A stretch of 21,852 nucleotides of DNA from CAIWHR01 sp035541655 (GCA_035541655.1 DATKMY010000169.1:1-21852), one strand, 5' to 3'; counted from the first letter of the stretch, positions 7,905 to 15,877 are shown. Numbers and translations: made by a program. Notes: generated from the letters alone by a model not told the origin.

Positions 7905-9950
7905 CTATCCCGCGACGTTCGCGCGCGCGCTCGGATAGCTCGTCTCGATGCGCTCGCGGGCAACGCGCGGTCCCGGCGGCGCGAACGTCGTGTATGCGCC
8001 GAGCACGTCCGCCGGAAGCTCGCCGACGAGCGACGCGAGGTCGGCGAAGCGAATCCCCTGACGGACGAGGAATGCGACGTAGGTGTGTCGCAGACAGTCC
8101 GAGTCGATGCCGGCGGGCTGATCGAGCCCCGCGTCGTGCGCCGCGCAGAGAATCTGCGCGTCGATCCCTTCGCGCGTCGCTGCCCCGCCACGCTGGCCCA
8201 GCAGCAACTCCGACGATGCAGCTTCGGCGCGCGATCCAAGCTCGGCGCGGAGCGCTTCGCCCAGCGCGATCTCGCGCCCGGCTTCGCCGCCAACGCGAAT
8301 GACGCCGCGCGCGAAATCGACGTCGCCTACGCGCAGTGCGATCGCCTCGCCGACGGTGAGGCCGCCCAGGAGCAGCAGCACGGCGAGGCGGCTTCCCGCG
8401 TCGGAAGCCTGGACGAGCGCCGTCACCTCGTCTCGGCTCAGCTCGCGCGGCAGCTTCGGCTGCGATGAGAGCAACACCGGCTCGGCGCGCTCGACCGCAC
8501 CGAGCGAAGCGCCCTGGATCGAAATCGAACCGACCTTGCCCTCGTACGACATCCCGGCAGGGGTCGGCCGCACGAGCACGACCGCGGGCTGCGGCTCGGT
8601 GCGATTGAAGAGCTCGACCAGCCACATCGTGAGCAACGCGAGCAGCAGCGAGCCGGCGGCAGCGATCCCCGTGTCACGCCAGTAGAGCGGGCGCCACGCT
8701 TCGCCCGGCGCGCTGGCCGCTTCGATGAGCTTGGCAGAGGGCATTCGCGAACGCTCGCTCGCCTCGAGCCTCGCGCGCTTCTGCGATGCATCGCGGAACG
8801 TCTTCTCAAGCTCGGTCAGGTCGTCCTGCTTGGCCTTGAACTCGTTGTAGCGCGTCGTGAACTGCCCGACCTCACTGCGCCCGGCGGTGATCTGACTCTG
8901 AATGCGCGCGACTGCGCCCGCGGTGCTCGAATATTCCTCCTGCGCTTCCGAAAGCGCCGCCTTCCGGCTCGCGTCACGCTGCACGGCGATCTGTCTCTCG
9001 AGCTCGGCGATTCGCGCGCGGACAGCCACCGCCTTGGGCTCCCGTGCGAGGTAATCCTGCGTATACGTTCGCTCCATGTCGCGCAGTTCTTCCTGCGCCT
9101 GCGATCGCCGCTGCTCGAGGTTCGTCAGCGTTGGATCATCGCGCTGCCTCGTCACCGGATTTCCCGCGGCCGCCGATTCGTTGAGCGCGCGCAGCTTGCC
9201 TTCGGCCGCCACCATCCTTTCGTTGGCGTTGCTCAGGTTGACGCCGAGGCTCTTCACCTGCGCCAGGACCGCATTTTCGTCGCGCTCGAGCGAAACGATG
9301 TTGTTCTTGAGGCGGAACGCTTCGAGGTCGCGCCGCTTCGCTTCGACGCTCTCCTGCAGGCGCTTCACTTGATCGTCGGCCTGCGCGAGCGCCTCGCTCG
9401 TCGAGGCCTCGAATGCCCGCGCAAGCCGCTCGCGGTAGGCGTCGATCGTCGTGTTGACGAGCGGCGCGAGCAAATCTGCATCCGGTCCGGCGGCGACGAT
9501 CTCGACGACGTTGGTCCGTGGCACCGGCACGGCCGAAAGATGCGCCTGCATCCCCGCGATCGGATCCGACCCGAAGCGTGACAGGTCCAGCCCGGTGCGC
9601 GCAAGCCGCGCTGCCACGTCCTGGAGCACCGGTCGGCTCGTCAGAATCTGTAATTCGGTGAGGAATGGCCGCGGCGTTTCCGGCTCGGGACCCGCGGCCG
9701 GCACATTGGCTGCAGGCGCGGCGGCCGGTGCGGTCATCGTTGCCGGCGTGATCTCGATGCGCGCGGCGGCGCGATATTCGGGCGGTCGCAGCCACACATA
9801 CCCGAGGCTCGCGACCAGCCCGGTAACGAGCGTCGCCAGGAAGACAACGAGACGGCGGCGATTCGCCGGATGCGCGCGCAGCGACGAGGGGTTCTCACCG
9901 AGCCAATCTCCGTCGTCGTGGATCGAGCGGTGGCGGATGCGTGACAGCAT
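7905..9950 (-). CDS. Wzz/GumC-type chain-length determinant protein fused to a degenerate tyrosine-recombinase domain
   Basis: The 681-residue product has two unrelated parts. Residues 1-450 look like a polysaccharide co-polymerase: basic N-terminus, membrane segment about 34-54, Wzz-like RAAARIEI and TSRPVLQDVAARL, long coiled coil about 180-400, and a second membrane segment about 427-447. A linker leads to residues about 500-672, which match the catalytic fold of tyrosine recombinases: LPRELSRDEVTAL, LLGGLTVGEAIALRVGDVDF, CLRHTYVAFLVRQGI and a final VGE-to-Tyr spacing. Arg621, His622 and Tyr653 are kept. The first catalytic Arg is Thr532, the box-II His is Asp618 and the LGH His is Glu644, so strand exchange is unlikely. 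The frame is unbroken across the junction. No Wzy, Wzx or glycosyltransferase gene is adjacent. Topology puts the recombinase-like domain in the cytoplasm, where many GumC-type proteins have a kinase. Confidence 0.85.
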   Translation of the reverse strand: MLSRIRHRSIHDDGDWLGENPSSLRAHPANRRRLVVFLATLVTGLVASLGYVWLRPPEYRAAARIEITPATMTAPAAAPAANVPAAGPEPETPRPFLTELQILTSRPVLQDVAARLARTGLDLSRFGSDPIAGMQAHLSAVPVPRTNVVEIVAAGPDADLLAPLVNTTIDAYRERLARAFEASTSEALAQADDQVKRLQESVEAKRRDLEAFRLKNNIVSLERDENAVLAQVKSLGVNLSNANERMVAAEGKLRALNESAAAGNPVTRQRDDPTLTNLEQRRSQAQEELRDMERTYTQDYLAREPKAVAVRARIAELERQIAVQRDASRKAALSEAQEEYSSTAGAVARIQSQITAGRSEVGQFTTRYNEFKAKQDDLTELEKTFRDASQKRARLEASERSRMPSAKLIEAASAPGEAWRPLYWRDTGIAAAGSLLLALLTMWLVELFNRTEPQPAVVLVRPTPAGMSYEGKVGSISIQGASLGAVERAEPVLLSSQPKLPRELSRDEVTALVQASDAGSRLAVLLLLGGLTVGEAIALRVGDVDFARGVIRVGGEAGREIALGEALRAELGSRAEAASSELLLGQRGGAATREGIDAQILCAAHDAGLDQPAGIDSDCLRHTYVAFLVRQGIRFADLASLVGELPADVLGAYTTFAPPGPRVARERIETSYPSARANVAG

Positions 9951-9988
9951 GGCGGGTGGCGTTGCGCGTCGATCGGGACGAGTTCGTC

Positions 9989-10017
9989 AGTATTTCGGGT
10001 TGCCTGCACGCGGTCAA
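9989..10017 (-). promoter_or_regulatory. Sigma-70-like promoter for the Wzz-recombinase fusion gene
   Basis: On the minus strand TTGACC (10017-10012) is followed by a 17-base spacer and AATACT (9994-9989). The boxes match the consensus at five and four of six positions with ideal spacing. The predicted start leaves a leader of about 30 bases before the ATG at 9950. It suggests the gene is its own transcription unit, separate from the upstream ABC operon. Confidence 0.5.
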
Positions 10018-10121
10018 CCGGACGGACAAGGCTGGGCAGGCACCCGACGCGCTCTGCGTGTGCACATTTCGTGCCCGATCGCCGCGCGGCGCGCCGCCGG
10101 TCGGCGCTGGGCGACGTTTCG

Positions 10122-11189
10122 TCAGAGTTTGAGTGGTGCTCCGTAGCCAGTGAGCTCGAGATAGCCGCGCCCGGCTTCGCGCCCCACCGCCGTCGCCCGC
10201 ACCGCGCCTTCCCAGTAGATCGTGCCAGTGCTCGCGCGCGAATCGAGCTCCTGGTCGTAGAGGAGCGGCTCCAGCGCGACCTCCATCTGACCCACGGTTA
10301 CGCGCATCGCGACTGGGTATTGCACCCCGGTTCGTTGCGAGCGCCACGACGTGAGCGGCGCGAACCGGACCTGGCTCGGCGAGAACCTGCGGGTCGCGCC
10401 GTCGGCGCCGCGCAGCGTTCCGGCCGCCCAGAGTGGACCGCCCGCGACATCCCGTATCCGGAACGCCGTCAACGCGCCGCCGTCGAGCAGATTGATTCCG
10501 ACCCAATCCCAGCCGACGGCATCCTTCGCCAGGTATTCGCTCGACCACTCGTGATCGAGCCAGGCTGTGCCGGTTATGCTCGTGTTGGTTCCCCCGGCCG
10601 TGATCGTTCCGCTCACCGCGAGCTGCGGCTGGCTGTAGTAGTAGCTCGCCTGCGCGGCGTGGGGACCCTTGCGCGAAACGCCGGCGTCGCCTTGGAGCAG
10701 CAATGGCTGCGTAGGCGTGAATCGCAGATCGAACGAGAACTTGCGCGCGGCGATCCGGGCGACGAACGCATCGCCGGCCAGCGCCAGCGACCAGTCGTCG
10801 ATCCACACGCGAGTCGTTTCCTCGTCGGCACCGGCAAGGCCGAAACCTTCGCGCGCCGCGCGCTGATCGTGAAGGAGCCCCGCGCGCCTGGGGTCGGCGA
10901 GCGCGGCGTGAGCGAACACGAGCTGACGCGCCGCGAAAGCGCTGGAATTCGCCTCGGAAACCCCCGGGCGATTGCGGAAAAACGTCACTTGGACACCGTA
11001 CGCGTTGCCGCTGGCGTCCTTCACCCAGCCCGTCACGTACCACCATTCGGTGCGGTACGCAGGATGGCTCCCGTGATCCCGGGGAAATTGCAGCGGCCGA
11101 TCGGGCGTGACCTGTGCGTAGTCGATCTGCGCCCAAGCCGATCCGGCAGCGGCCGCGACAGGCAATCCGAGAAATGCCCGCCTGTTCAC
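10122..11189 (-). CDS. Tat-exported CrtC/AttH-type lipocalin-like protein
   Basis: The 355-residue product starts at a GTG that overlaps the permease stop (GTGA). Its N-terminus NRRAFLGLPVAAAAGSAWA is a twin-arginine signal with likely cleavage after AWA, so it acts in the periplasm. The mature part has the family signatures: TEWWYVTGWV at 47-56, GYGVQVTFFR-like strands, GTAWLDHEWSS at 207-217, and WDWVGINLLDG at 227-237. The family (hydroxyneurosporene synthase/CrtC and AttH) forms two stacked lipocalin-like barrels and binds or hydrates hydrophobic molecules. No carotenoid genes are nearby, so a carotenoid hydratase role is unlikely. Its operon with an ABC permease and ATPase fits the AttEFGH arrangement and suggests an envelope-lipid ligand, which is inference. 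Confidence 0.88.
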   Translation of the reverse strand: MNRRAFLGLPVAAAAGSAWAQIDYAQVTPDRPLQFPRDHGSHPAYRTEWWYVTGWVKDASGNAYGVQVTFFRNRPGVSEANSSAFAARQLVFAHAALADPRRAGLLHDQRAAREGFGLAGADEETTRVWIDDWSLALAGDAFVARIAARKFSFDLRFTPTQPLLLQGDAGVSRKGPHAAQASYYYSQPQLAVSGTITAGGTNTSITGTAWLDHEWSSEYLAKDAVGWDWVGINLLDGGALTAFRIRDVAGGPLWAAGTLRGADGATRRFSPSQVRFAPLTSWRSQRTGVQYPVAMRVTVGQMEVALEPLLYDQELDSRASTGTIYWEGAVRATAVGREAGRGYLELTGYGAPLKL

Positions 11190-13699
11190 CAGTCTTCCTT
11201 TACCGCGCGAATCGCATTCTCGTTCAACGCCTGCCGGCCGCTCGCGAACGCAGTGACCATGGAGAGCCCGAGCAACGCGATCACGAACGCGGCGAGCGTT
11301 CGCCATGGCAGTGACAGATCCATCCCCCAATGGAACGACTGGCGGTTGACGACGTGGATCAGGATCAGGCTCACCACGAATCCGAGCGCCAGGCCGACGG
11401 TAAGCCCGATCGCACTCACCGCAAAGCCTTCGGTGGCGAGCATCGCGCCGATCTGCCGCTTCGTCATGCCGATATGGCGCAGCGCGCCGAACTCGCGCCG
11501 CCGCGCGAACACCAGCGCGCCAAACGACGACGACAGACCGATGAGCCCGATCCCGACCGCGGCGAGCTCCAGCGCGTAGGTGACCGCAAACGTCCGGTCG
11601 AATGCGCGCAGCGAAAGGCTGCGGAGCTCCCCCGGGGTGGCGGCTTCGAGGCGCTCACCGCCCGGGACCTCTTGGTGCACCAGCTTTTCGACGGCGGAGG
11701 GAGCGAAACCCGGCGCGAGCCACAGCGCGCCGTTCGTGACCGTGCGGTCGCCGGTCAATTCGACGTAGCGTTCGCGCTCGATCGCAATCGCCCCTTGCTG
11801 TCGCGCGTAGTCCCGCCAGACGCCGGCGACCGTGAACGGCACGGCTTTCCCTGCGATCGGCAGCTCGATCACGGACCCCTGCTTGATGCCGTAGAGCTCG
11901 GCAGCGCCCTCGCTGACCCACGCGGGCGGAGGCGCACCGCTCGGCGGTACGATCGGAGTGCCGATGATCGCCAATGTCCGAGCCGGGGCCGCCGGATCGA
12001 TGGTGCGCGCCTGCAGGACGATTCGCGGCCGTGCCGGATCCAGCAGCAGTTGCTCCTCGCGCATGAATTCCGCCCGCACGACGCCGGGAAGCTTGGCGAT
12101 GCGTGCCTGCGCTTCCGGCGGCAGATAAGCGGTGTCACCGCCGGTGGCCGCCCGCAGGTAGAGATCGGCGGGCAGCATGCGCCCGAGCCAAGCATCCAGC
12201 GAATCGCGAAACGACGCGACCATGATCACCATCGACACGGTAAGCGTCACGCTGGCGACGATCGCCGCGAGACTGACCGATACCTGCCCTGGCCTGTTTT
12301 GGACCTGTGCGATCGCGAGGCGCGCCGGCGGCGCGTTCGGCCGTGGCAGACGCGAGAGGGCGGCGACCGTGAACCGAGGGATCAGCATCAGCGTGCCGAC
12401 GAGCAAGAGCGCGATTGCCGCGTAACCGAAGAGCGGCAATCCCGAAACGGGCGGCAGCAGCGTCGCCAGTGCACCCAGCGCCAGCGTCACGAGCCCCGGC
12501 AACGCCGAGCGTTGGTCCGCGACCGCGCGCTCCTCGTCGCCCGCCCTGAGCGCGAGTGCGAGCGGCGTACGCGCCGCGGCCAACGACGGCACGAGGCTCC
12601 CGAGCGTGGCCGCGGCCACGCCAAGCGCGAAAAAAACTGCGATCGCCAACGGATGCGGCTCGAGCACGGGTATCACACCGCGGAAGAATCCCGAACCCAG
12701 GTCGATACCGATCCAGCGCACGGCGAGCCCCGCGAGCACGAACCCAACCGCGATCCCGATCGCGCTTCCTGCGACGCCGACCAGCGCACCTTCGGCGACT
12801 ATCAACGTAGCGAGTTGTCGGCGCGTTACGCCGAGCACGCGCAGCAAGGCGAACTGCCCGCGCCGGCGCACGACCGCGTGCGCCTGCGTCGAAAATACGA
12901 GCAAGCCGCCGGTGAAGAGCGCCACAAGAGCGAGCACGTTGAGATTGACGCGGTACGAGCGCGAGAGGCTCGCACTCGCTGCGACGGTTGTTTCCGGAGG
13001 CACGATCGCAAGGCCCGGCGGAAGCGCTGCTTGCAGGCGTCGTGCGAGCGCTGCGCCATCGACGCCTGGCGCGAGCCGAATATCGATTCGACTTAGGCGC
13101 CCGAGCCGGTCGAACGCCGTCTGCGCACCCGCGATGTCGATCACTCCGAGCGCCGCGCGGTCCGGGACGCTGGCTTCGCCTGCGACGCGCAGGCGCACAT
13201 CGCCGAGCCCCGCCTGTAGAGTCACGAAGTCGCCCGTCCTCAGTCGCAGCGCGCGCATCGCGGCTGCGCTCAAGAACACGACGTCCGGGCGCAGCGTGTC
13301 GAGGCGGTCCACCGATCCGGTGATCAGTCCGGGGCGAATGAGGCCGATCCGAAATGCGTCGACGCCGACGACACGCAATGTTTCGTTGCGCTCGGCGACC
13401 TTCGCGTCGACCTCGACGACCGGGCTTGCGACGGCGACTCCAGGTGTGCGCGCGATCTCGGGATAGAGCATCTCGTCGAAGCCCGCACGCGGACCGCGAA
13501 CTTCCAGATCGGCGTCACCGGAGAGGGTTCGCACGCTCTGCTCGAGCTCGTTGACCGCTGCATGGTTGATGACTTGAACGGCAAAGCCCAGCGCAACACC
13601 CAGCGCGATCGCCAAGACGGCGAGCGCGCTGCGCGCATGATTCTGGGCAAGCGAGCCGCGAAAGACCGCGCCTGCCGCCGCCGTGATCGACTCCGTCAT
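11186..13699 (-). CDS. FtsX/MacB-type ABC transporter permease, two permease units in one chain
   Basis: The 837-residue inner-membrane protein has two FtsX-type units. The first has a membrane segment at about 24-44, a periplasmic MacB-like domain about 50-245, then segments about 252-272, 300-330 and 350-373. Two linker segments lie at about 401-441. The second has about 474-496, a periplasmic domain about 500-700, and segments about 709-731, 755-783 and 801-820. The repeated cytoplasmic motifs RRGQFALLRVLGVTRRQL and RRREFGALRHIGMTKRQI are the ATPase-coupling loops and show the internal duplication. This is a LolCE/MacB-like mechanotransmission permease, probably handling lipids or lipoproteins in the envelope rather than importing solutes. 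The ATG overlaps the ATPase stop (ATGA) and its stop overlaps the lipocalin-like gene's GTG. Confidence 0.92.
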   Translation of the reverse strand: MTESITAAAGAVFRGSLAQNHARSALAVLAIALGVALGFAVQVINHAAVNELEQSVRTLSGDADLEVRGPRAGFDEMLYPEIARTPGVAVASPVVEVDAKVAERNETLRVVGVDAFRIGLIRPGLITGSVDRLDTLRPDVVFLSAAAMRALRLRTGDFVTLQAGLGDVRLRVAGEASVPDRAALGVIDIAGAQTAFDRLGRLSRIDIRLAPGVDGAALARRLQAALPPGLAIVPPETTVAASASLSRSYRVNLNVLALVALFTGGLLVFSTQAHAVVRRRGQFALLRVLGVTRRQLATLIVAEGALVGVAGSAIGIAVGFVLAGLAVRWIGIDLGSGFFRGVIPVLEPHPLAIAVFFALGVAAATLGSLVPSLAAARTPLALALRAGDEERAVADQRSALPGLVTLALGALATLLPPVSGLPLFGYAAIALLLVGTLMLIPRFTVAALSRLPRPNAPPARLAIAQVQNRPGQVSVSLAAIVASVTLTVSMVIMVASFRDSLDAWLGRMLPADLYLRAATGGDTAYLPPEAQARIAKLPGVVRAEFMREEQLLLDPARPRIVLQARTIDPAAPARTLAIIGTPIVPPSGAPPPAWVSEGAAELYGIKQGSVIELPIAGKAVPFTVAGVWRDYARQQGAIAIERERYVELTGDRTVTNGALWLAPGFAPSAVEKLVHQEVPGGERLEAATPGELRSLSLRAFDRTFAVTYALELAAVGIGLIGLSSSFGALVFARRREFGALRHIGMTKRQIGAMLATEGFAVSAIGLTVGLALGFVVSLILIHVVNRQSFHWGMDLSLPWRTLAAFVIALLGLSMVTAFASGRQALNENAIRAVKEDW

Positions 13700-14391
13700 C
13701 GCGCGTTCCGGCCCGGCTGCGCGAGAGGCGTCTCGCGCAGGCCGTCGCGAGAGAGCGTGAGCACACGGTCCGCGGTGGCCGCAGCCACGTGCGAATGCGT
13801 GACCAGGATGCCGGACGCTCCCCGCGCGGTCAGCTGATCGCGCAGAAGCTGCAGCACTTGGACCGCGGTGTCCGAATCGAGGTTGCCGGTCGGTTCGTCG
13901 GCAAGAACGAGCGTCGGCTTGTGAACGATCGCGCGGGCGATCGCGACGCGCTGCAATTCGCCGCCCGAGAGCTCGCGCGGCATCGTGCCCGCGCGATCAC
14001 CGAGCCGCAATGCATCCAGGACCGTCATGACGCGCGTCTTGGCGATCGCGTCGGGAACTCCGGCAAGAGATAGGGGCAGCGCGACGTTCTGTGCGACCGT
14101 CAGATAGGGCAACACGTGAAACGCCTGGAATACGAACCCCATCCGCTCGCGACGCAGCACAGTGAGCGCATCGTCATCCTGCGTCGTGAGCTCGACGCCG
14201 TCGAGCTTGATCGAACCGCTGTCCGCGCGGTCGAGCCCCGCGATCAAGTTGAGCAACGTCGACTTGCCGACGCCGGACTCACCCATGACGGCGACATACT
14301 CACCCGGCTCGAGATCGAGATCGACGCCCGCGAGCACAGTACGCTGCCGCGGACCTTCGTAGGTTTTCGTGAGCTGGCGAATCGACAGCAC
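13696..14391 (-). CDS. LolD/MacB-type ABC transporter ATP-binding protein
   Basis: The 231-residue ATPase powers the adjacent FtsX-type permease. It has Walker A GESGVGKST (37-45), Q-loop FVFQAF (Gln89), signature LSGGELQRVAIARA (141-154), Walker B LVLADEPTGNLDS (161-173) and switch His199. The DEPTGNLD form is typical of the LolD/MacB/FtsE group. I chose the GTG at 14391 because it gives MLSIRQLTKTY, the usual start; a TTG at 14427 would add 12 residues and neither has a clear ribosome site. It is the first gene of a three-gene operon, coupled to the permease by an ATGA overlap. A TTGCAA-17-TACGCT arrangement ends seven bases before this GTG, so the transcript could be nearly leaderless; that is weak evidence. 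Confidence 0.92.
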   Translation of the reverse strand: MLSIRQLTKTYEGPRQRTVLAGVDLDLEPGEYVAVMGESGVGKSTLLNLIAGLDRADSGSIKLDGVELTTQDDDALTVLRRERMGFVFQAFHVLPYLTVAQNVALPLSLAGVPDAIAKTRVMTVLDALRLGDRAGTMPRELSGGELQRVAIARAIVHKPTLVLADEPTGNLDSDTAVQVLQLLRDQLTARGASGILVTHSHVAAATADRVLTLSRDGLRETPLAQPGRNAR

Positions 14392-14475
14392 GTCGCCGAG
14401 CGTAATGGCGACCGCGCGCGGTTGCAAGTGCTTGCGCTGCGCGTCGCAAGTGCGGCGATCAACGCCGTGTCGCCG

Positions 14476-14841
14476 TCAAGTCACGACGATGGTTCCCTGC
14501 ATGTCTTCGTGGCCGGAGCCGCAGAAGACGTCGCACACGAAGCCGAAGCTTCCCGCCTTGTCCGGCGTGATGGTGACGCGCGAGATCGTCCCCGGCAGCA
14601 CGTCGGCACGCACCTTGAAGTCCGGCGCGCTGAAGCCCATCGGAACGTCGGCGCTGGTGAGCTCCAGCACCGTCGGGACACCCTTCTTCAGCTGGACTTC
14701 CGAGGGCATCCATTCGAAGCGCTTCGCCACGATGCGCACCGTCTGCTGCGCGGGCTGCGCCGTCGCCCGCAGCCCGAGTGCCGCGGCGCCGAGTACAGCG
14801 ATGCCGGCAACGAAGCGGCGGCGACTCGATTCGATTGCCAT
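14476..14841 (-). CDS. Tat-exported cupredoxin with CuA-like copper motif
   Basis: The 121-residue product has a Tat-like signal (SSRRRFVAG followed by a hydrophobic stretch, likely cleaved near residue 28) and one cupredoxin domain. The C-terminal motif CDVFCGSGHEDM supplies Cys103, Cys107, His111 and Met114, the C-x3-C-x3-H-x2-M spacing of the binuclear CuA site of cytochrome oxidase subunit II and nitrous oxide reductase. The position where CuA proteins have their other His (DVIHS-type loop) reads DVPMGF, with Met68, so the site is not a standard CuA centre. It probably carries electrons or binds copper in the periplasm. It lies 4 bases after the metallophosphoesterase gene and is surely co-transcribed with it. 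Confidence 0.88.
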   Translation of the reverse strand: MAIESSRRRFVAGIAVLGAAALGLRATAQPAQQTVRIVAKRFEWMPSEVQLKKGVPTVLELTSADVPMGFSAPDFKVRADVLPGTISRVTITPDKAGSFGFVCDVFCGSGHEDMQGTIVVT

Positions 14842-14845
14842 CCTT

Positions 14846-15730
14846 CTACCCCTGCCCCACCGGGATCTCGTTGATCTTGTAGCCGTGGTCGTTGAGCTCG
14901 GCCTCGATCTCGCGATAGCCGAGGCCTTGATACGGATGGGCCGCGTCCCATGGGACCGGCAGACGTTTCGGCTGCGAACCCGGCGCCGGCAGCGGAAACA
15001 TCAGCGACTTCGCCGAGTGGTGTGCGATGTGGCCCGTCATGTGGTGGTTCTCCTGATGGATGTGGCCGTAGAACACCGTCACGTTCGAATACGGCAGCAG
15101 GAGATCGACGGCCTTGGCGCCGTCGCGCGTCGCCCAGTCCCATTGCGGATAGAGGTCGAACAGCGGCCGGTGCGTGAGCACGACGATGTTCGCGTCCTTC
15201 GGCTGCTTCGCGAGGTCGGCGGCGAGCCATTTGAGCTGGTCGTCGCCGATCTGCGCGGCGGGATCGGAGACGTTGTCGATCGCGATGAAGTGGACGCCCT
15301 TGTGATCGAACGTGAAGTGCGTCTCGCCGAAGAACTGCTTGTATGTCGTTCCCCAGTCGGGCGCGGCGTCGTGCTCGCCAGGCATGAACCGAACATCCTT
15401 GACCTTGAGCGCGGAGACGATATCGCGGAACTCCGCCATGCGCTGCTCGCGCTGCTTCGGGTCGTCGGTGACGTGCGTGAGGTCGCCGGTGAAGACGATG
15501 AAGTCGGGCTGCACCGACAGACTGTTGACAGCCGCGACCGCCTTCCGGAGGGTTCCCTTCGCATCCGGGTTGGGCGGTCCCTCGAAGCCCCAGTGCGCGT
15601 CGGAGAGCTGGACGAAATAGAAATCGTCGTAGCCGGCCGCGCGCACCCCGCTGCCGAGACCCGAGGCGAAAACCACGCCGCCCACGCCGATGAGCTTCAA
15701 GAACTCGCGCCGATCGATCGAATTCGCCAT
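14846..15730 (-). CDS. Tat-exported calcineurin-like metallophosphoesterase
   Basis: The 294-residue product has a classical Tat signal (DRREFLKLIG then a hydrophobic run to about residue 31). The dinuclear-metal phosphoesterase motifs follow in order: SDAHWG (Asp44, His46), TGDLTH (Asp83), PGEHD (118-121), LTHRP (His187) and YGHIH (His223, His225). The usual GNH motif reads GEH, so the metal-ligand Asn is Glu119. AAGGAG (15742-15737) lies 6 bases before the ATG at 15730 and only 3 before an in-frame ATG at 15733, so the second is preferred. The substrate is unknown; relatives cleave phosphomonoesters or diesters, including cyclic nucleotides. It is the first gene of a two-gene operon with the cupredoxin, divergent from the ECF sigma gene and facing a matching promoter element. 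Confidence 0.9.
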   Translation of the reverse strand: MANSIDRREFLKLIGVGGVVFASGLGSGVRAAGYDDFYFVQLSDAHWGFEGPPNPDAKGTLRKAVAAVNSLSVQPDFIVFTGDLTHVTDDPKQREQRMAEFRDIVSALKVKDVRFMPGEHDAAPDWGTTYKQFFGETHFTFDHKGVHFIAIDNVSDPAAQIGDDQLKWLAADLAKQPKDANIVVLTHRPLFDLYPQWDWATRDGAKAVDLLLPYSNVTVFYGHIHQENHHMTGHIAHHSAKSLMFPLPAPGSQPKRLPVPWDAAHPYQGLGYREIEAELNDHGYKINEIPVGQG

Positions 15731-15773
15731 CATTCACTCCTTGTCTGCCCGAGAGGGGACCTGTACCGTGCAT

Positions 15774-15799
15774 GACTGCGCGAGCGGGCCGTTTATTCC
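15774..15799 (-). promoter_or_regulatory. Candidate ECF-sigma promoter for the metallophosphoesterase-cupredoxin operon
   Basis: On the minus strand GGAAT (15799-15795) is followed by 18 bases and GTC (15776-15774). The -35-like part extends to GGAATAAACGGCCC. The form GGAAT-N18-GT resembles several ECF promoters of the GGAAT/GTT type. Initiation would leave a leader of about 35-40 bases before the ATG at 15730. A near-identical element faces the sigma gene. Confidence 0.55.
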
Positions 15800-15838
15800 T
15801 GGCGGTCGTCCGGCGAAGCTCCGGGAATAAACCGGCCC
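15786..15838. repeat. Imperfect inverted repeat between the divergent sigma and metallophosphoesterase operons
   Basis: The arms are GGGCCGTTTATTCC (15786-15799) and GGAATAAACCGGCCC (15824-15838). They are reverse complements except for one extra C in the right arm and are separated by 24 bases. A terminator is unlikely because the repeat is upstream of both genes. The simplest reading is two copies of a promoter -35 element facing outward. Confidence 0.8.
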
Positions 15839-15849
15839 CGTGATCGGTA
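15824..15849 (+). promoter_or_regulatory. Candidate autoregulated ECF-sigma promoter for the sigma/anti-sigma operon
   Basis: On the plus strand GGAAT (15824-15828) is followed by 18 bases and GTA (15847-15849). The -35-like part, GGAATAAACCGGCCC, equals the opposing element except for one inserted C, yet the distance to the GT is again 18. Initiation near 15856 would leave a short leader that includes the AGGAG ribosome site. ECF sigma genes commonly drive their own promoter. Confidence 0.55.
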
Positions 15850-15877
15850 GCACATGATGTGAAGCGTAGGAGAACGA

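Noticed and set aside
7905..8450. Active integrase or remnant of a mobile element
   Set aside because: The recombinase-like domain is in frame with a membrane protein and has lost three catalytic positions. No attachment-site repeats, transposase, tRNA or cargo genes flank it.
11330..13096. 588-codon plus-strand open frame antisense to the ABC permease
   Set aside because: Its composition is that of a mirror frame (Arg, Glu, Gln, His) with no recognisable motif; the opposite strand encodes a clear FtsX-type permease.
14392..14427. TTG start at 14427 for the ABC ATPase
   Set aside because: The 12 added residues do not look like ABC N-termini and no ribosome site is present; GTG 14391 gives the normal LolD-like start, though the choice is not certain.
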